Shown piece after piece: positions 9,731 to 18,562 of a DNA stretch of 40,927 bases (position 1 is the stretch's first letter; each line of letters opens with the position of its first letter). The position numbers and the translations under genes are program-made. Under the pieces are notes generated by a model that was not told where the DNA came from, made no database searches, and saw only the letters and a list, made by a program, of their open reading frames with translations. The stretch spans positions 1-40,927 of the forward strand of contig WSYB01000031.1 in assembly GCA_009773645.1 (NCBI GenBank), read 5' to 3'. The DNA is from Geobacteraceae bacterium. GTDB lineage: Bacteria > Desulfobacterota > Desulfuromonadia > Geobacterales > Geobacteraceae.

Positions 9731-10966
9731 ATGTCCAAAGAAAAGTTTTTTCTGGGTCGCCAGCCGATACTGAACCGGAACCAGCATATTATAGGGTTTG
9801 AGCTTCTTTTCCGCTCGGCCGACATACACTACGCCGATATCTCCAATTATATGCAGGCCAGTGCCAGCGTAATTATCAATGCGCTTTCGGATTTCGGCAT
9901 TCAGCAGGTGATGGGAAGGCATAAAGGGTTTTTCAACGTCACCGCCGAAATGCTGATGAGTGATGCGCTCGAATTGCTGCCGAAAGAACAGGTGGTCATC
10001 GAACTATTGGAGATGATCGAGATGGACAACGCGATTGTCAAACGCTGCCGTGACCTCAGGGCGCTTGGATTCACGCTGGCTTTGGATGACTGTGTGTATA
10101 CTCCGGCTTGCGAGCCGCTTTACGAGCTGGTCGATATTGTCAAGCTCGACATCTTGCAGATACCCGGACCGACGTTGCCGGAAACAATCAAGCGGTTCAG
10201 TGCCTGGCCGCTCACCCTGCTGGCGGAGAAGGTCGAGACGGCTGAACAGTATGATTTCTGCTGCAAACAGGGATTTGAGCTGTTTCAGGGGTATTATTTC
10301 GCCCGACCGGTTGTTTTGAAGCAAAAACGGGTGGATGTCGCGAAGGTCACCCTGACGAGATTGCTGGAACAGGTGCTTGAGGATGCCGAGATACGGGAGA
10401 TCGAAGAAACCTTCAAGGAGAATCCCAACCTGACATATAACCTGCTGCGCCTGGTCAATTCGGTCGGCATGGGGCTCAAGGAAAAAATAAAGTCGTTGCG
10501 CCACGCTTTAACGGTACTGGGGCTGAAACAGCTGAAGCGATGGATTCTGCTTGCGCTCTTTGCCCATAGTGATTCGCGCGGGGTACAAAGCCCTCTTCTG
10601 GAAACGGCCGCATTGCGCGGCAGGTTGATGGAGCAGCTGGTGCAGCGGCATCCGGCGCTTGAGGGGGATCGTGACTATTCTGACCGCGCTTTTATGACCG
10701 GTGTTCTTTCCTTTATCGATGTCCTGTTCGAGGTAACGATGGTTGAGATAGTCGATCAGCTCAATCTGAGCGACGATATCCGTCAGGCACTCCTGGCCAG
10801 GGACGGGGTGCTGGGCACTATCCTCCTCTTGACGGAAAAGCTGGAGCAGACCGATTTCAATGCCGTTGAGCGATTGTTAAGCCAGTCTCAGCTCAGCCAG
10901 GACCATCTCCTGGCCGCGCAACTGGAGGCGATCAACTGGGTAAGCAGAATGGGTGATTCCTTGTAA
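9731..10966 (+). CDS. EAL-like/HDOD signalling protein, probably non-catalytic
   Basis: A 411-residue protein with an N-terminal EAL-fold domain (about 5-200) and a C-terminal HDOD domain (about 205-390), as in the CdgJ/YuxH family that modulates motility. Its EAL domain looks degenerate: the signature is GFELLFR where active enzymes have EALLR, and the DDFGTG metal loop is DDCVYTP. It is therefore more likely a c-di-GMP binder or protein-interaction module than a phosphodiesterase. I start at the ATG at 9731, which has AAGGAG at 9718-9723. The frame open from 9662 only translates array E. Placement directly behind cheRDB suggests a role in motility or chemotaxis output. Confidence 0.9.
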   Translation: MSKEKFFLGRQPILNRNQHIIGFELLFRSADIHYADISNYMQASASVIINALSDFGIQQVMGRHKGFFNVTAEMLMSDALELLPKEQVVIELLEMIEMDNAIVKRCRDLRALGFTLALDDCVYTPACEPLYELVDIVKLDILQIPGPTLPETIKRFSAWPLTLLAEKVETAEQYDFCCKQGFELFQGYYFARPVVLKQKRVDVAKVTLTRLLEQVLEDAEIREIEETFKENPNLTYNLLRLVNSVGMGLKEKIKSLRHALTVLGLKQLKRWILLALFAHSDSRGVQSPLLETAALRGRLMEQLVQRHPALEGDRDYSDRAFMTGVLSFIDVLFEVTMVEIVDQLNLSDDIRQALLARDGVLGTILLLTEKLEQTDFNAVERLLSQSQLSQDHLLAAQLEAINWVSRMGDSL

Positions 10967-10974
10967 TTCCCTCC

Positions 10975-11004
10975 TTGACACAACCCCGCCTTTTGATGTA
11001 GCTT
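10975..11004 (+). promoter_or_regulatory. Possible sigma-70 promoter upstream of kdsB
   Basis: A perfect TTGACA (10975-10980) followed after 18 nt by the weak -10 TAGCTT (10999-11004). It precedes the repeat element and the kds genes. Only the -35 box is convincing. Confidence 0.35.
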
Positions 11005-11027
11005 AGTACGTCCCGCCTCAGGAAGGG

Positions 11028-11221
11028 ACTATTTTATTTAGTTTCCATCCGGAAACGGTCCTTTTCCGCCTTGGCGGCGTCAATCTTCGGGCTTGCTTGT
11101 GCGACGTACCGATGTACGTCTCCGCGCAACCCCTCGATTTCCTTGCCAGGACGAAAAATTCCTCGTTTCAGAATTGGAAACCAATAGTGTCACATCCGGT
11201 TTCCGGATGGACACTATTTAA
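11028..11221. mobile_element. MITE-like intergenic element with terminal inverted repeats
   Basis: The left end (11036-11055, core TTTCCATCCGGAAA) is the reverse complement of the right end (11200-11218, core TTTCCGGATGGACACTATT) with one or two mismatches. The 194-bp block encodes nothing recognisable and contains a perfect hairpin, GACGTAC (11103-11109) against GTACGTC (11114-11120). No transposase is present. A short sequence with the same end motif lies at 3068-3103. It could be a non-autonomous mobile element or a structured intergenic repeat. It sits immediately before kdsB and must be transcribed if the promoter at 10975 is real. Confidence 0.5.
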
Positions 11222-11236
11222 TGGCCCTTAAATTTG

Positions 11237-11990
11237 ATGAAGATAACCGCTGTAATCCCCGCCAGATTTGCATCCACCCGGTTTGAAGGAAAAGCTCTTG
11301 CCGATATCATGGGGAAGCCCATGGTACAGCACGTCTATGAGCGGACGGCCAGGGCGTCCCTTGTTTCCGAGGTGATCGTTGCTACCGACGACGAACGGAT
11401 CGCTGCTGCCGTCCGGGCTTTCGGCGGCTGCGTAGAGATGACTTCGCGGTCCCATGAAACGGGGACCGACCGGCTGGCTGAAGTGGCAGCACGTCTTGAC
11501 TCGGATATCATTGTTAATGTTCAGGGTGACGAGCCGCTCATTGAGCCGGCAATGATCGACGAGGCGATCATGCCGCTCAGCCTGGATACTTCCATCTTGA
11601 TGGGGACTTTGAAGTCCCGCATCAGGACCCTGCATGACTTTTTGAGCCCCAATGCGGTCAAGGTGGTCACCGATCTGGAGGGTTTTGCCCTCTATTTCTC
11701 CCGCTCCCCTCTGCCCAACTTCCGCGACAAATGGAACGACCTGAAAGACGAGGCCTTTGCTTCCGGCAAGCTTCTCTGTTACAAGCATGTGGGGCTGTAT
11801 GTCTACCGCCGTGATTTCCTGCTTCAGTATGCCCGGATGTCCCCCACCTTCCTGGAGCTGGCGGAAAAGCTGGAACAGCTGAGAGTTCTGGAAAACGGCT
11901 ACCGGATCAAGGTGGTGGAGACCGAGTGCGAATCCATCGGGGTAGATACTCCGGGAGACCTGGAAAAGGTCATTGAAAGGCTGAAAATAC

Positions 11991-12001
<11 letters not shown>
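11237..12001 (+). CDS. kdsB: 3-deoxy-manno-octulosonate cytidylyltransferase (CMP-KDO synthetase)
   Basis: A 254-residue cytoplasmic enzyme that activates KDO with CTP to CMP-KDO, the donor for the LPS inner core. Diagnostic features: N-terminal [15 protein letters not shown] nucleotide-binding loop, [16 protein letters not shown], and YFSRSPLP. The ATG at 11237 matches the family start; a TTG just before it is in frame but unlikely. No Shine-Dalgarno is visible. The final codons (for REG) and stop lie inside a heptanucleotide array that also provides the ribosome site of pyrG. Being next to pyrG couples CTP production to its use. Confidence 0.97.
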
Positions 12002-13626
<1,625 letters not shown>

Positions 13627-13627
<1 letters not shown>

Positions 13628-13705
13628 GCTAAAGGTGAAGGGCTCAGGGCAAAAGGGTTAAACTAAAGGTTTCCCTTTAGCCTTTAGCCCTGAGCCCTTT
13701 GCCTG
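13627..13705. repeat. Heptanucleotide inverted-repeat array G
   Basis: Its first base is the last base of the pyrG stop. The left arm has six units (GGCTAAA, GGTGAAG and variants, 13627-13668). The right arm has four (CTTTAGC twice, then CCTGAGC and CCTTTGC, 13675-13702). The arms are complementary over most of their length with a 6-nt loop. Confidence 0.88.
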
Positions 13706-13739
13706 TTTTCGAAGGCTGTAAAGCCGGCAAAGGAAAACC

Positions 13740-14558
13740 ATGGTCAAAGAAATAATTATCGGCAACGTCAAGATAGGCGCCGACCGGCCCCTGGTGCTGG
13801 TGGCGGGGCCATGCGTTATGGAGAACGAGGCGTCAACCCTGCGCTGCGCCGAGCGCCTCATGACCATCTGCAATGGCGTCTCCGTTCCTCTTATCTTCAA
13901 GGCCTCTTACGACAAGGCAAACCGCACGTCGGTAACTTCCTTTCGCGGCCCCGGTCTGAAAGAAGGGCTGCGTATCCTGGGGAAAGTGCAGTCGGCGCTT
14001 GGTGTGCCGGTCCTTTCGGATATCCACTCTATTGAGCAGGTAGAGCCTGCTTCTGAAGTACTTGACGTGATGCAGATACCGGCATTTCTCTGCCGCCAGA
14101 CCGACCTGGTGGTCGCGGCGTCAAAAAGCGGCCGGGTGGTGAACATCAAAAAGGGGCAGTTCCTCGCCCCATGGGATATGGATAACGTGGTCGGAAAGGC
14201 GCTCTCGACCGGCAACGACAGGATTATCCTGACGGAGCGGGGGGTATCGTTCGGTTACAACAATCTGGTTTCCGATATGCGGAGTCTTCCCATCATGCGG
14301 GGGACCGGGTATCCGGTGATCTTCGACGCCACCCACAGCGTCCAGCTCCCCGGCGGGCAGGGGGGCTCGTCGGGCGGTCAGCGGGAGTTCGTGGAATATC
14401 TTGCCAGGGCGGCGGTGGCGACAGGTATAGACGGAATCTTCATGGAAGTCCACGAAGATCCGGACAAGGCGCTCTGCGACGGTCCCAACTCCATCAAGCT
14501 GGATGAGTTGCCGGCGCTGCTGAAAAAACTGAAGGCGATTGACGCCATCGTCAAATAA
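13740..14558 (+). CDS. kdsA: KDO-8-phosphate synthase
   Basis: Condenses arabinose 5-phosphate with phosphoenolpyruvate to KDO 8-phosphate in the cytoplasm. The 272-residue length fits the family. Visible signatures are VAGPCVMENE, FKASYDKANRTS, RGPGL, DATHSVQLPGG and MEVHEDPDKALCDGPN. The ATG at 13740 has AAGGA just upstream. Its substrate is made by KdsD, encoded next, and its product goes to KdsC, encoded after that. The order kdsB-pyrG-kdsA-kdsD-kdsC thus covers CMP-KDO synthesis from ribulose 5-phosphate. Confidence 0.98.
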   Translation: MVKEIIIGNVKIGADRPLVLVAGPCVMENEASTLRCAERLMTICNGVSVPLIFKASYDKANRTSVTSFRGPGLKEGLRILGKVQSALGVPVLSDIHSIEQVEPASEVLDVMQIPAFLCRQTDLVVAASKSGRVVNIKKGQFLAPWDMDNVVGKALSTGNDRIILTERGVSFGYNNLVSDMRSLPIMRGTGYPVIFDATHSVQLPGGQGGSSGGQREFVEYLARAAVATGIDGIFMEVHEDPDKALCDGPNSIKLDELPALLKKLKAIDAIVK

Positions 14559-14560
14559 AC

Positions 14561-14631
14561 GGTTAGGAGTGAGGAGTTAGGAGTGAGGGGTAACTATTCC
14601 CCTCCTCACGCCTCACTCCTTACCCCTCACG
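14561..14631. repeat. Heptanucleotide inverted-repeat array H
   Basis: It starts 2 nt after the kdsA stop. Four left units alternate GGTTAGG/AGTTAGG and AGTGAGG (14561-14588). Four right units are CCTCACG, CCTCACT and variants (14604-14631). The stem is long and nearly complementary, without a following T tract. Confidence 0.9.
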
Positions 14632-14640
14632 GGGTTTAAA

Positions 14641-15606
14641 GTGATTCTCGAAGAAGCGAAAAAAGTAATCAGGATCGAGGCCGAGGCTCTCATGAACCTG
14701 GCCGATGCCATAAACGGGGAGTTCGAGAGGGCGGTGGAGCTTATCCTTGCCTCAAAGGGAAGGGTGGTTGTTACCGGCATTGGGAAATCGGGACTGATCG
14801 GGCAGAAAATCGCCTCCACCATGGCATCCACCGGTACTCCCGCTTTTTTCCTCCATCCCGCCGAAGGGATACACGGTGACCTGGGGATGATCATGAAGGG
14901 GGACGTGGTGATTGCGGTTTCCAACAGCGGTGAGACAGAAGAGGTGGTACGCATCCTCCCTGTTATCAAACGCCTGGGCGCGAACCTCATCGCCATGGCC
15001 GGCAACTCTTCTTCCACCCTTGCCAGGGCAGGTGATGTTTTCCTCGATATCTCGGTGAAAGAAGAGGCATGTCCTCTCGGTCTCGCACCGACAGCCTCGA
15101 CTACTGCCACCCTGGCCATGGGGGACGCCCTCGCAGTGGCGCTGTTGCTCCAGCGCGGCTTTAGGGCCGAAGATTTCGCCCTCTTCCATCCGGGCGGCGC
15201 CCTCGGGAAGAAACTGATTCTGAGGGTTGAGGACCTGATGCACACGGGGGACGCCATTCCCCATGTGAATGGGGATATGCTCATGCGCGAGGCGCTTTTC
15301 GTCATCACCTCCAAGGGTTTGGGAATTACCGGGGTTACCGATGAGTCGGGGGGCCTCGTCGGGGTTATTACTGACGGGGACCTGCGCCGCGCTCTGGAGA
15401 AAGGGGTCGATATAATGACCCGCAGGGCTTGCGATCTGATGACGGGAAACCCCAAGCGGATCAGACGCTCGGAGCTGGCTGCCAAGGCCCTGCAGCGGAT
15501 GGAGGAGTACTCCATCACCTCGCTCTTTGTTTTTCAGGGGGAAAGCGATGCGAAACCGGTGGGGATTGTGCACCTGCACGATCTCCTGAAGGCGGGCATC
15601 GCCTGA
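14641..15606 (+). CDS. kdsD: Arabinose-5-phosphate isomerase
   Basis: Interconverts ribulose 5-phosphate and arabinose 5-phosphate, the first committed step to KDO. The 321-residue protein has the KpsF/GutQ architecture. An N-terminal SIS sugar-isomerase domain (about 35-175) has VTGIGKSGLIGQKIA, VIAVSNSGETEEV and FHPGGALGKKL. Two CBS domains follow (about 205-320). The start is a GTG at 14641, just after array H; upstream there is only GGGG as a possible ribosome site. The CBS pair is normal for the housekeeping KdsD. Confidence 0.96.
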   Translation: MILEEAKKVIRIEAEALMNLADAINGEFERAVELILASKGRVVVTGIGKSGLIGQKIASTMASTGTPAFFLHPAEGIHGDLGMIMKGDVVIAVSNSGETEEVVRILPVIKRLGANLIAMAGNSSSTLARAGDVFLDISVKEEACPLGLAPTASTTATLAMGDALAVALLLQRGFRAEDFALFHPGGALGKKLILRVEDLMHTGDAIPHVNGDMLMREALFVITSKGLGITGVTDESGGLVGVITDGDLRRALEKGVDIMTRRACDLMTGNPKRIRRSELAAKALQRMEEYSITSLFVFQGESDAKPVGIVHLHDLLKAGIA

Positions 15607-15626
15607 AAGCGGCTGCGCCACTTTCA

Positions 15627-15692
15627 AGGTTCGAGGTGCGAGGAACGAGAAATCATTTCCGGAACCTCGATCCTCGGTCCTCGTTCCTCGCG
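15627..15692. repeat. Heptanucleotide inverted-repeat array I
   Basis: It starts 20 nt after the kdsD stop. Left units AGGTTCG, AGGTGCG and variants (15627-15654); right units CCTCGAT, CCTCGGT and two more (15665-15692). Exactly four units per arm, 10-nt loop, no T tract. Confidence 0.88.
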
Positions 15693-15728
15693 GGCCAAGG
15701 TTCGCCGGTATCGCAGCACGGATAATTA

Positions 15729-16244
15729 ATGAACGAACGATTAGCCAAAATTAAATTACTCCTGCTCGATGTGGACGGGGTTTTGACTGACGGCCGCATC
15801 ATCTTCGATTCCAATCGGGTGGAGAGCAAATTTTTCAACGTCAAGGACGGCCACGGTATCAAGATGGTGCAGAGGGCGGGGGTCGAGGTGGGGATCATAT
15901 CCGGCCGGGAGTCCATAGTGGTCGCCAACCGGGCACAGGAACTGGGGATAAACCGCGTCTACCAGAAGGCGCTTGACAAGTTGGCCCCTTACCTGAAAAT
16001 CCTTGCGGAGACCGGCCTCGACGATTCCCAGGTTGCCTTCATGGGGGACGATATTATTGACATCCCGGTCATGCGCCGAGTTGGGTTCGCCGCAGCTCCG
16101 GCTGACGCCATGGAGTACGTGTTGCCCCATGTCCATTTTGTGACCAGGAATCGCGGCGGATGGGGGGCAGTGCGTGAGGTATGCGACCTCCTGCTGAAGG
16201 GACAGGGAGCCTGGGATGCGGTTACCGCCAGATATTTCCTCTAA
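15729..16244 (+). CDS. kdsC: KDO-8-phosphate phosphatase
   Basis: A 171-residue HAD-family hydrolase that dephosphorylates KDO 8-phosphate to KDO. The catalytic DVDGVLTD motif is near residue 14-21, with IISGRES as motif II, and FMGDDIIDIPVM as the Mg-binding motif near 102. The minimal cap fits the tetrameric KdsC group. No good Shine-Dalgarno precedes the ATG at 15729. A strong terminator 64 nt downstream closes the kds transcript, so the lpt genes further on need their own promoter. Confidence 0.96.
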   Translation: MNERLAKIKLLLLDVDGVLTDGRIIFDSNRVESKFFNVKDGHGIKMVQRAGVEVGIISGRESIVVANRAQELGINRVYQKALDKLAPYLKILAETGLDDSQVAFMGDDIIDIPVMRRVGFAAAPADAMEYVLPHVHFVTRNRGGWGAVREVCDLLLKGQGAWDAVTARYFL

Positions 16245-16307
16245 CCTCGCGGCTTGTAGCAGCCCGTGCCCACCAATCCGTAGAGAAATTCAGGGAAAGA
16301 TTGACAG

Positions 16308-16341
16308 CCCGCTTTCAGGAAACAACCGAAAGCGGGTTTTT
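16308..16341 (+). terminator. Rho-independent terminator after kdsC
   Basis: CCCGCTTTC (16308-16316) pairs perfectly with GAAAGCGGG (16328-16336) over an 11-nt loop and is followed by five T residues. It ends the kdsB-kdsC transcript. Confidence 0.88.
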
Positions 16342-16416
16342 AATTGATTGCAGGGGCGTGATTTCCTGCTATTTTTGTCGTATGTTCCGACGTCGTGCGA
16401 TAATTGGGTTCATACA

Positions 16417-17604
16417 ATGAACGTTAAGTGGAAAGCAAGAGGCCCGGTCGGGGTCAGAAAGGCCGCCGTCAGAATTACAGCCATCTACGCCGTTATCGGA
16501 GGGTTGTGGATTCTCTTTTCTGACAAGCTATTGTCTCTGCTCGTAACGGACCCCACTCTCCTCAGTCGGATGCAGACCGCCAAGGGGTGGCTGTACGTCG
16601 GCGCCACGGCTTTGCTCCTCTACTGGCTTTTGCGTCGGTATCTGGCGGAGGCCGAAAGAGCCGCCAGGGCACGGGGTGAAAGCGAAGCCAGATTCCAGGC
16701 GATTTACCAGACCGCGCCGGTCTCGATATGGGAAGCGGACCTCTCTTTAGTCAAGGCGGACCTCGATACCCTGAAAGCGAAAGGGATCAAGGATTTCAGT
16801 CAATATTTCACTGACCAGCCGGGTTATGTCATGCAAGTCTTGCAGAATCTGCAGGTACTCGATGTAAACGAAACGACGCTCAAAATCTTTGCGGCAGGCA
16901 GTAAAACAGAACTCCTGAGCGCACTGGACCGTGTATTCATGCAGGAATCTCTAACGGTATTTCGCGACGGTCTTGTCGCCATCGCCGAAGGGAAGGGATA
17001 TTTCGAAGCGGAAGCGGTCATGATAACGCTGCAGGGAGATCGAAGGGATATTCTGGTCTCTCTGGCGATCCCGCCCGACAGCACGAAGTTCGGCAATCTT
17101 CCGGTGAGCGTCGTAGACATTACCGAACGCAAAAGGACGGAGGAGATGCTGCGGCTCCTGGAATCCGCCGTCCAGCAGACCAGGGAAGCGATTACCATCA
17201 CAACCGCGGAGCTCGATCCTCCCGGCCCTCAGATCGTCTATGTCAACCCGGCGTTCACCGCCATAACGGGTTATGAGGCCAGGGAGGTCATCGGCAAGAC
17301 CCCCCGGATACTGCAGGGGCCCAAAACCGACCGGAAGCTCCTGGACCGTATGCGCGAGACCTTGTGGCAAAGGCGGCCGTTCCAATGTGAAACCGTAAAC
17401 TACCGCAAGGACGGCTCGGAATTTATCATGGAATGGTATGTGGCTCCTCTGGTGAACAAACAGTTCCAGGTTACCCATTTTGTCGCAATGCAGAGGGATT
17501 TTACCGAACGGAAGCGGGCGGAAGAGGAAATTCGCAATCTTAACGTGGAGTTACAGCGCCGGATCACGGAGCTTGAAGCGGCCAGGGAAATCGGCGGCCG
17601 GTAG
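16417..17604 (+). CDS. Membrane-anchored PAS sensor protein lacking an output domain
   Basis: A 395-residue protein. Two transmembrane helices lie near 14-38 and 50-70, separated by a short loop. A PAS-like region (about 85-230) ends in VVDITERKR, and a second PAS/PAC domain (about 245-365) has YVNPAFTAITGYEAREVIGKTPRI and ends in MQRDFTERKRAEEE. A short helix (LNVELQRRITELEAA) follows and the frame then stops. In hybrid sensor kinases this linker leads into HisKA and HATPase domains; none is present. It may be a kinase truncated at its 3' end or a PAS-only adaptor. I start at the ATG at 16417, before the first membrane helix. A possible promoter (TTGTCG at 16375, GATAAT at 16399) would give a very short leader. 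It lies between the kds and lpt genes. Confidence 0.82.
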   Translation: MNVKWKARGPVGVRKAAVRITAIYAVIGGLWILFSDKLLSLLVTDPTLLSRMQTAKGWLYVGATALLLYWLLRRYLAEAERAARARGESEARFQAIYQTAPVSIWEADLSLVKADLDTLKAKGIKDFSQYFTDQPGYVMQVLQNLQVLDVNETTLKIFAAGSKTELLSALDRVFMQESLTVFRDGLVAIAEGKGYFEAEAVMITLQGDRRDILVSLAIPPDSTKFGNLPVSVVDITERKRTEEMLRLLESAVQQTREAITITTAELDPPGPQIVYVNPAFTAITGYEAREVIGKTPRILQGPKTDRKLLDRMRETLWQRRPFQCETVNYRKDGSEFIMEWYVAPLVNKQFQVTHFVAMQRDFTERKRAEEEIRNLNVELQRRITELEAAREIGGR

Positions 17605-17635
17605 CAGCGCTCTCTTTGTATCCGGACGCCCGATT

Positions 17636-18511
17636 TCAGTCCGGGGTCCGGCTTGCTTTAAGTCCTTCCCCCAGCGTGGGGTAGAGAAGTCCGATCCCGA
17701 GTTTCTCCCGCATTTTGCCGTTGTCCATCTGCCTGGATTCGGAGAAATAGGAGAGGATCAGGGGGTTCATGACCTCCCTGGCCTCTTTCATGGATACCTG
17801 CGGTGGCCTCATGAGTCCGAAGGCATCGGCAACGGCGTTGAAGTAGTGGGTCATGGTACCGCTCTCTCCGTCGCTGACATTGAAAATATCCCCCGCTTCT
17901 CCCTTGTCGGCGGCTGCAATACAGACCCTGGCCAGATCGTCCGCGTGGATGCGGTTGGTGAACGGGGCTTCATGCTCGTAAAGCACCGGATTTCCGCTTT
18001 CGATATGGGGGATGGGGAGGCGTCCGGGGCCGTAAATCCCCGCGACCCGGAGAATGACAACGGGAGCGTTTCTTTCGTTGCCCCATGAAAGAAGAAAAGC
18101 TTCCGCATCCAAGCGGCGCTTGGCCCTTGTGGTTTGCGGATGTGGCGGGGTCTCTTCGGTGACCGCACTCCCTCCGCAGTCGCCGTAAACCCCGCTGGTG
18201 CTCATGTACACCACCTTGTGCGGCTCATCTCCCGGGGCTACGGATGTGCAGAAAGACCGCATCCGCGGGTCAGTCAAACCTCCACCCGGCGGCGGGGCGA
18301 AGTAAAAGACCAGTGCCCCTTTTGTGGGAAGGTTTCTGAGGGAGGGGGGATAGTCCAGGTCTCCGGAGACCGTCTGGATCCCCAGTTTTTCCAACTCTTC
18401 AAAACTTTTGGCCGCCCTGGCCATCGCCACGACTGAGGCATTTTTCTCCATGGCCAACTTGGCAACCCGCTTGCCGACATAGCCGCAGCCGATGATAAGA
18501 ACTCTGTCCAA
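17636..18511 (-). CDS. NAD-dependent epimerase/dehydratase-like (extended SDR) protein
   Basis: A 291-residue Rossmann protein of the extended SDR superfamily, resembling YeeZ-type proteins. The nucleotide-binding motif is IIGCGYVGKR at 5-14 and MSTSGVYGD corresponds to the region of the catalytic Ser. The usual YxxxK is not evident where it would be expected (TRAKRRLDAEAFL lies there), so catalysis is uncertain. HADDLARVC and DIFNVSDGESG are typical of the C-terminal half. The start is a TTG at 18511, supported by AAGGAGAG about 9 nt upstream. It follows the NERD gene by 51 nt on the same strand and probably shares its transcript. The substrate is unknown. Confidence 0.85.
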   Translation of the reverse strand: MDRVLIIGCGYVGKRVAKLAMEKNASVVAMARAAKSFEELEKLGIQTVSGDLDYPPSLRNLPTKGALVFYFAPPPGGGLTDPRMRSFCTSVAPGDEPHKVVYMSTSGVYGDCGGSAVTEETPPHPQTTRAKRRLDAEAFLLSWGNERNAPVVILRVAGIYGPGRLPIPHIESGNPVLYEHEAPFTNRIHADDLARVCIAAADKGEAGDIFNVSDGESGTMTHYFNAVADAFGLMRPPQVSMKEAREVMNPLILSYFSESRQMDNGKMREKLGIGLLYPTLGEGLKASRTPD

Positions 18512-18562
18512 ATGTATCTCTCCTTCTGCTGAAATCGTAATAATTCAATTGCGGTTGTTGCT

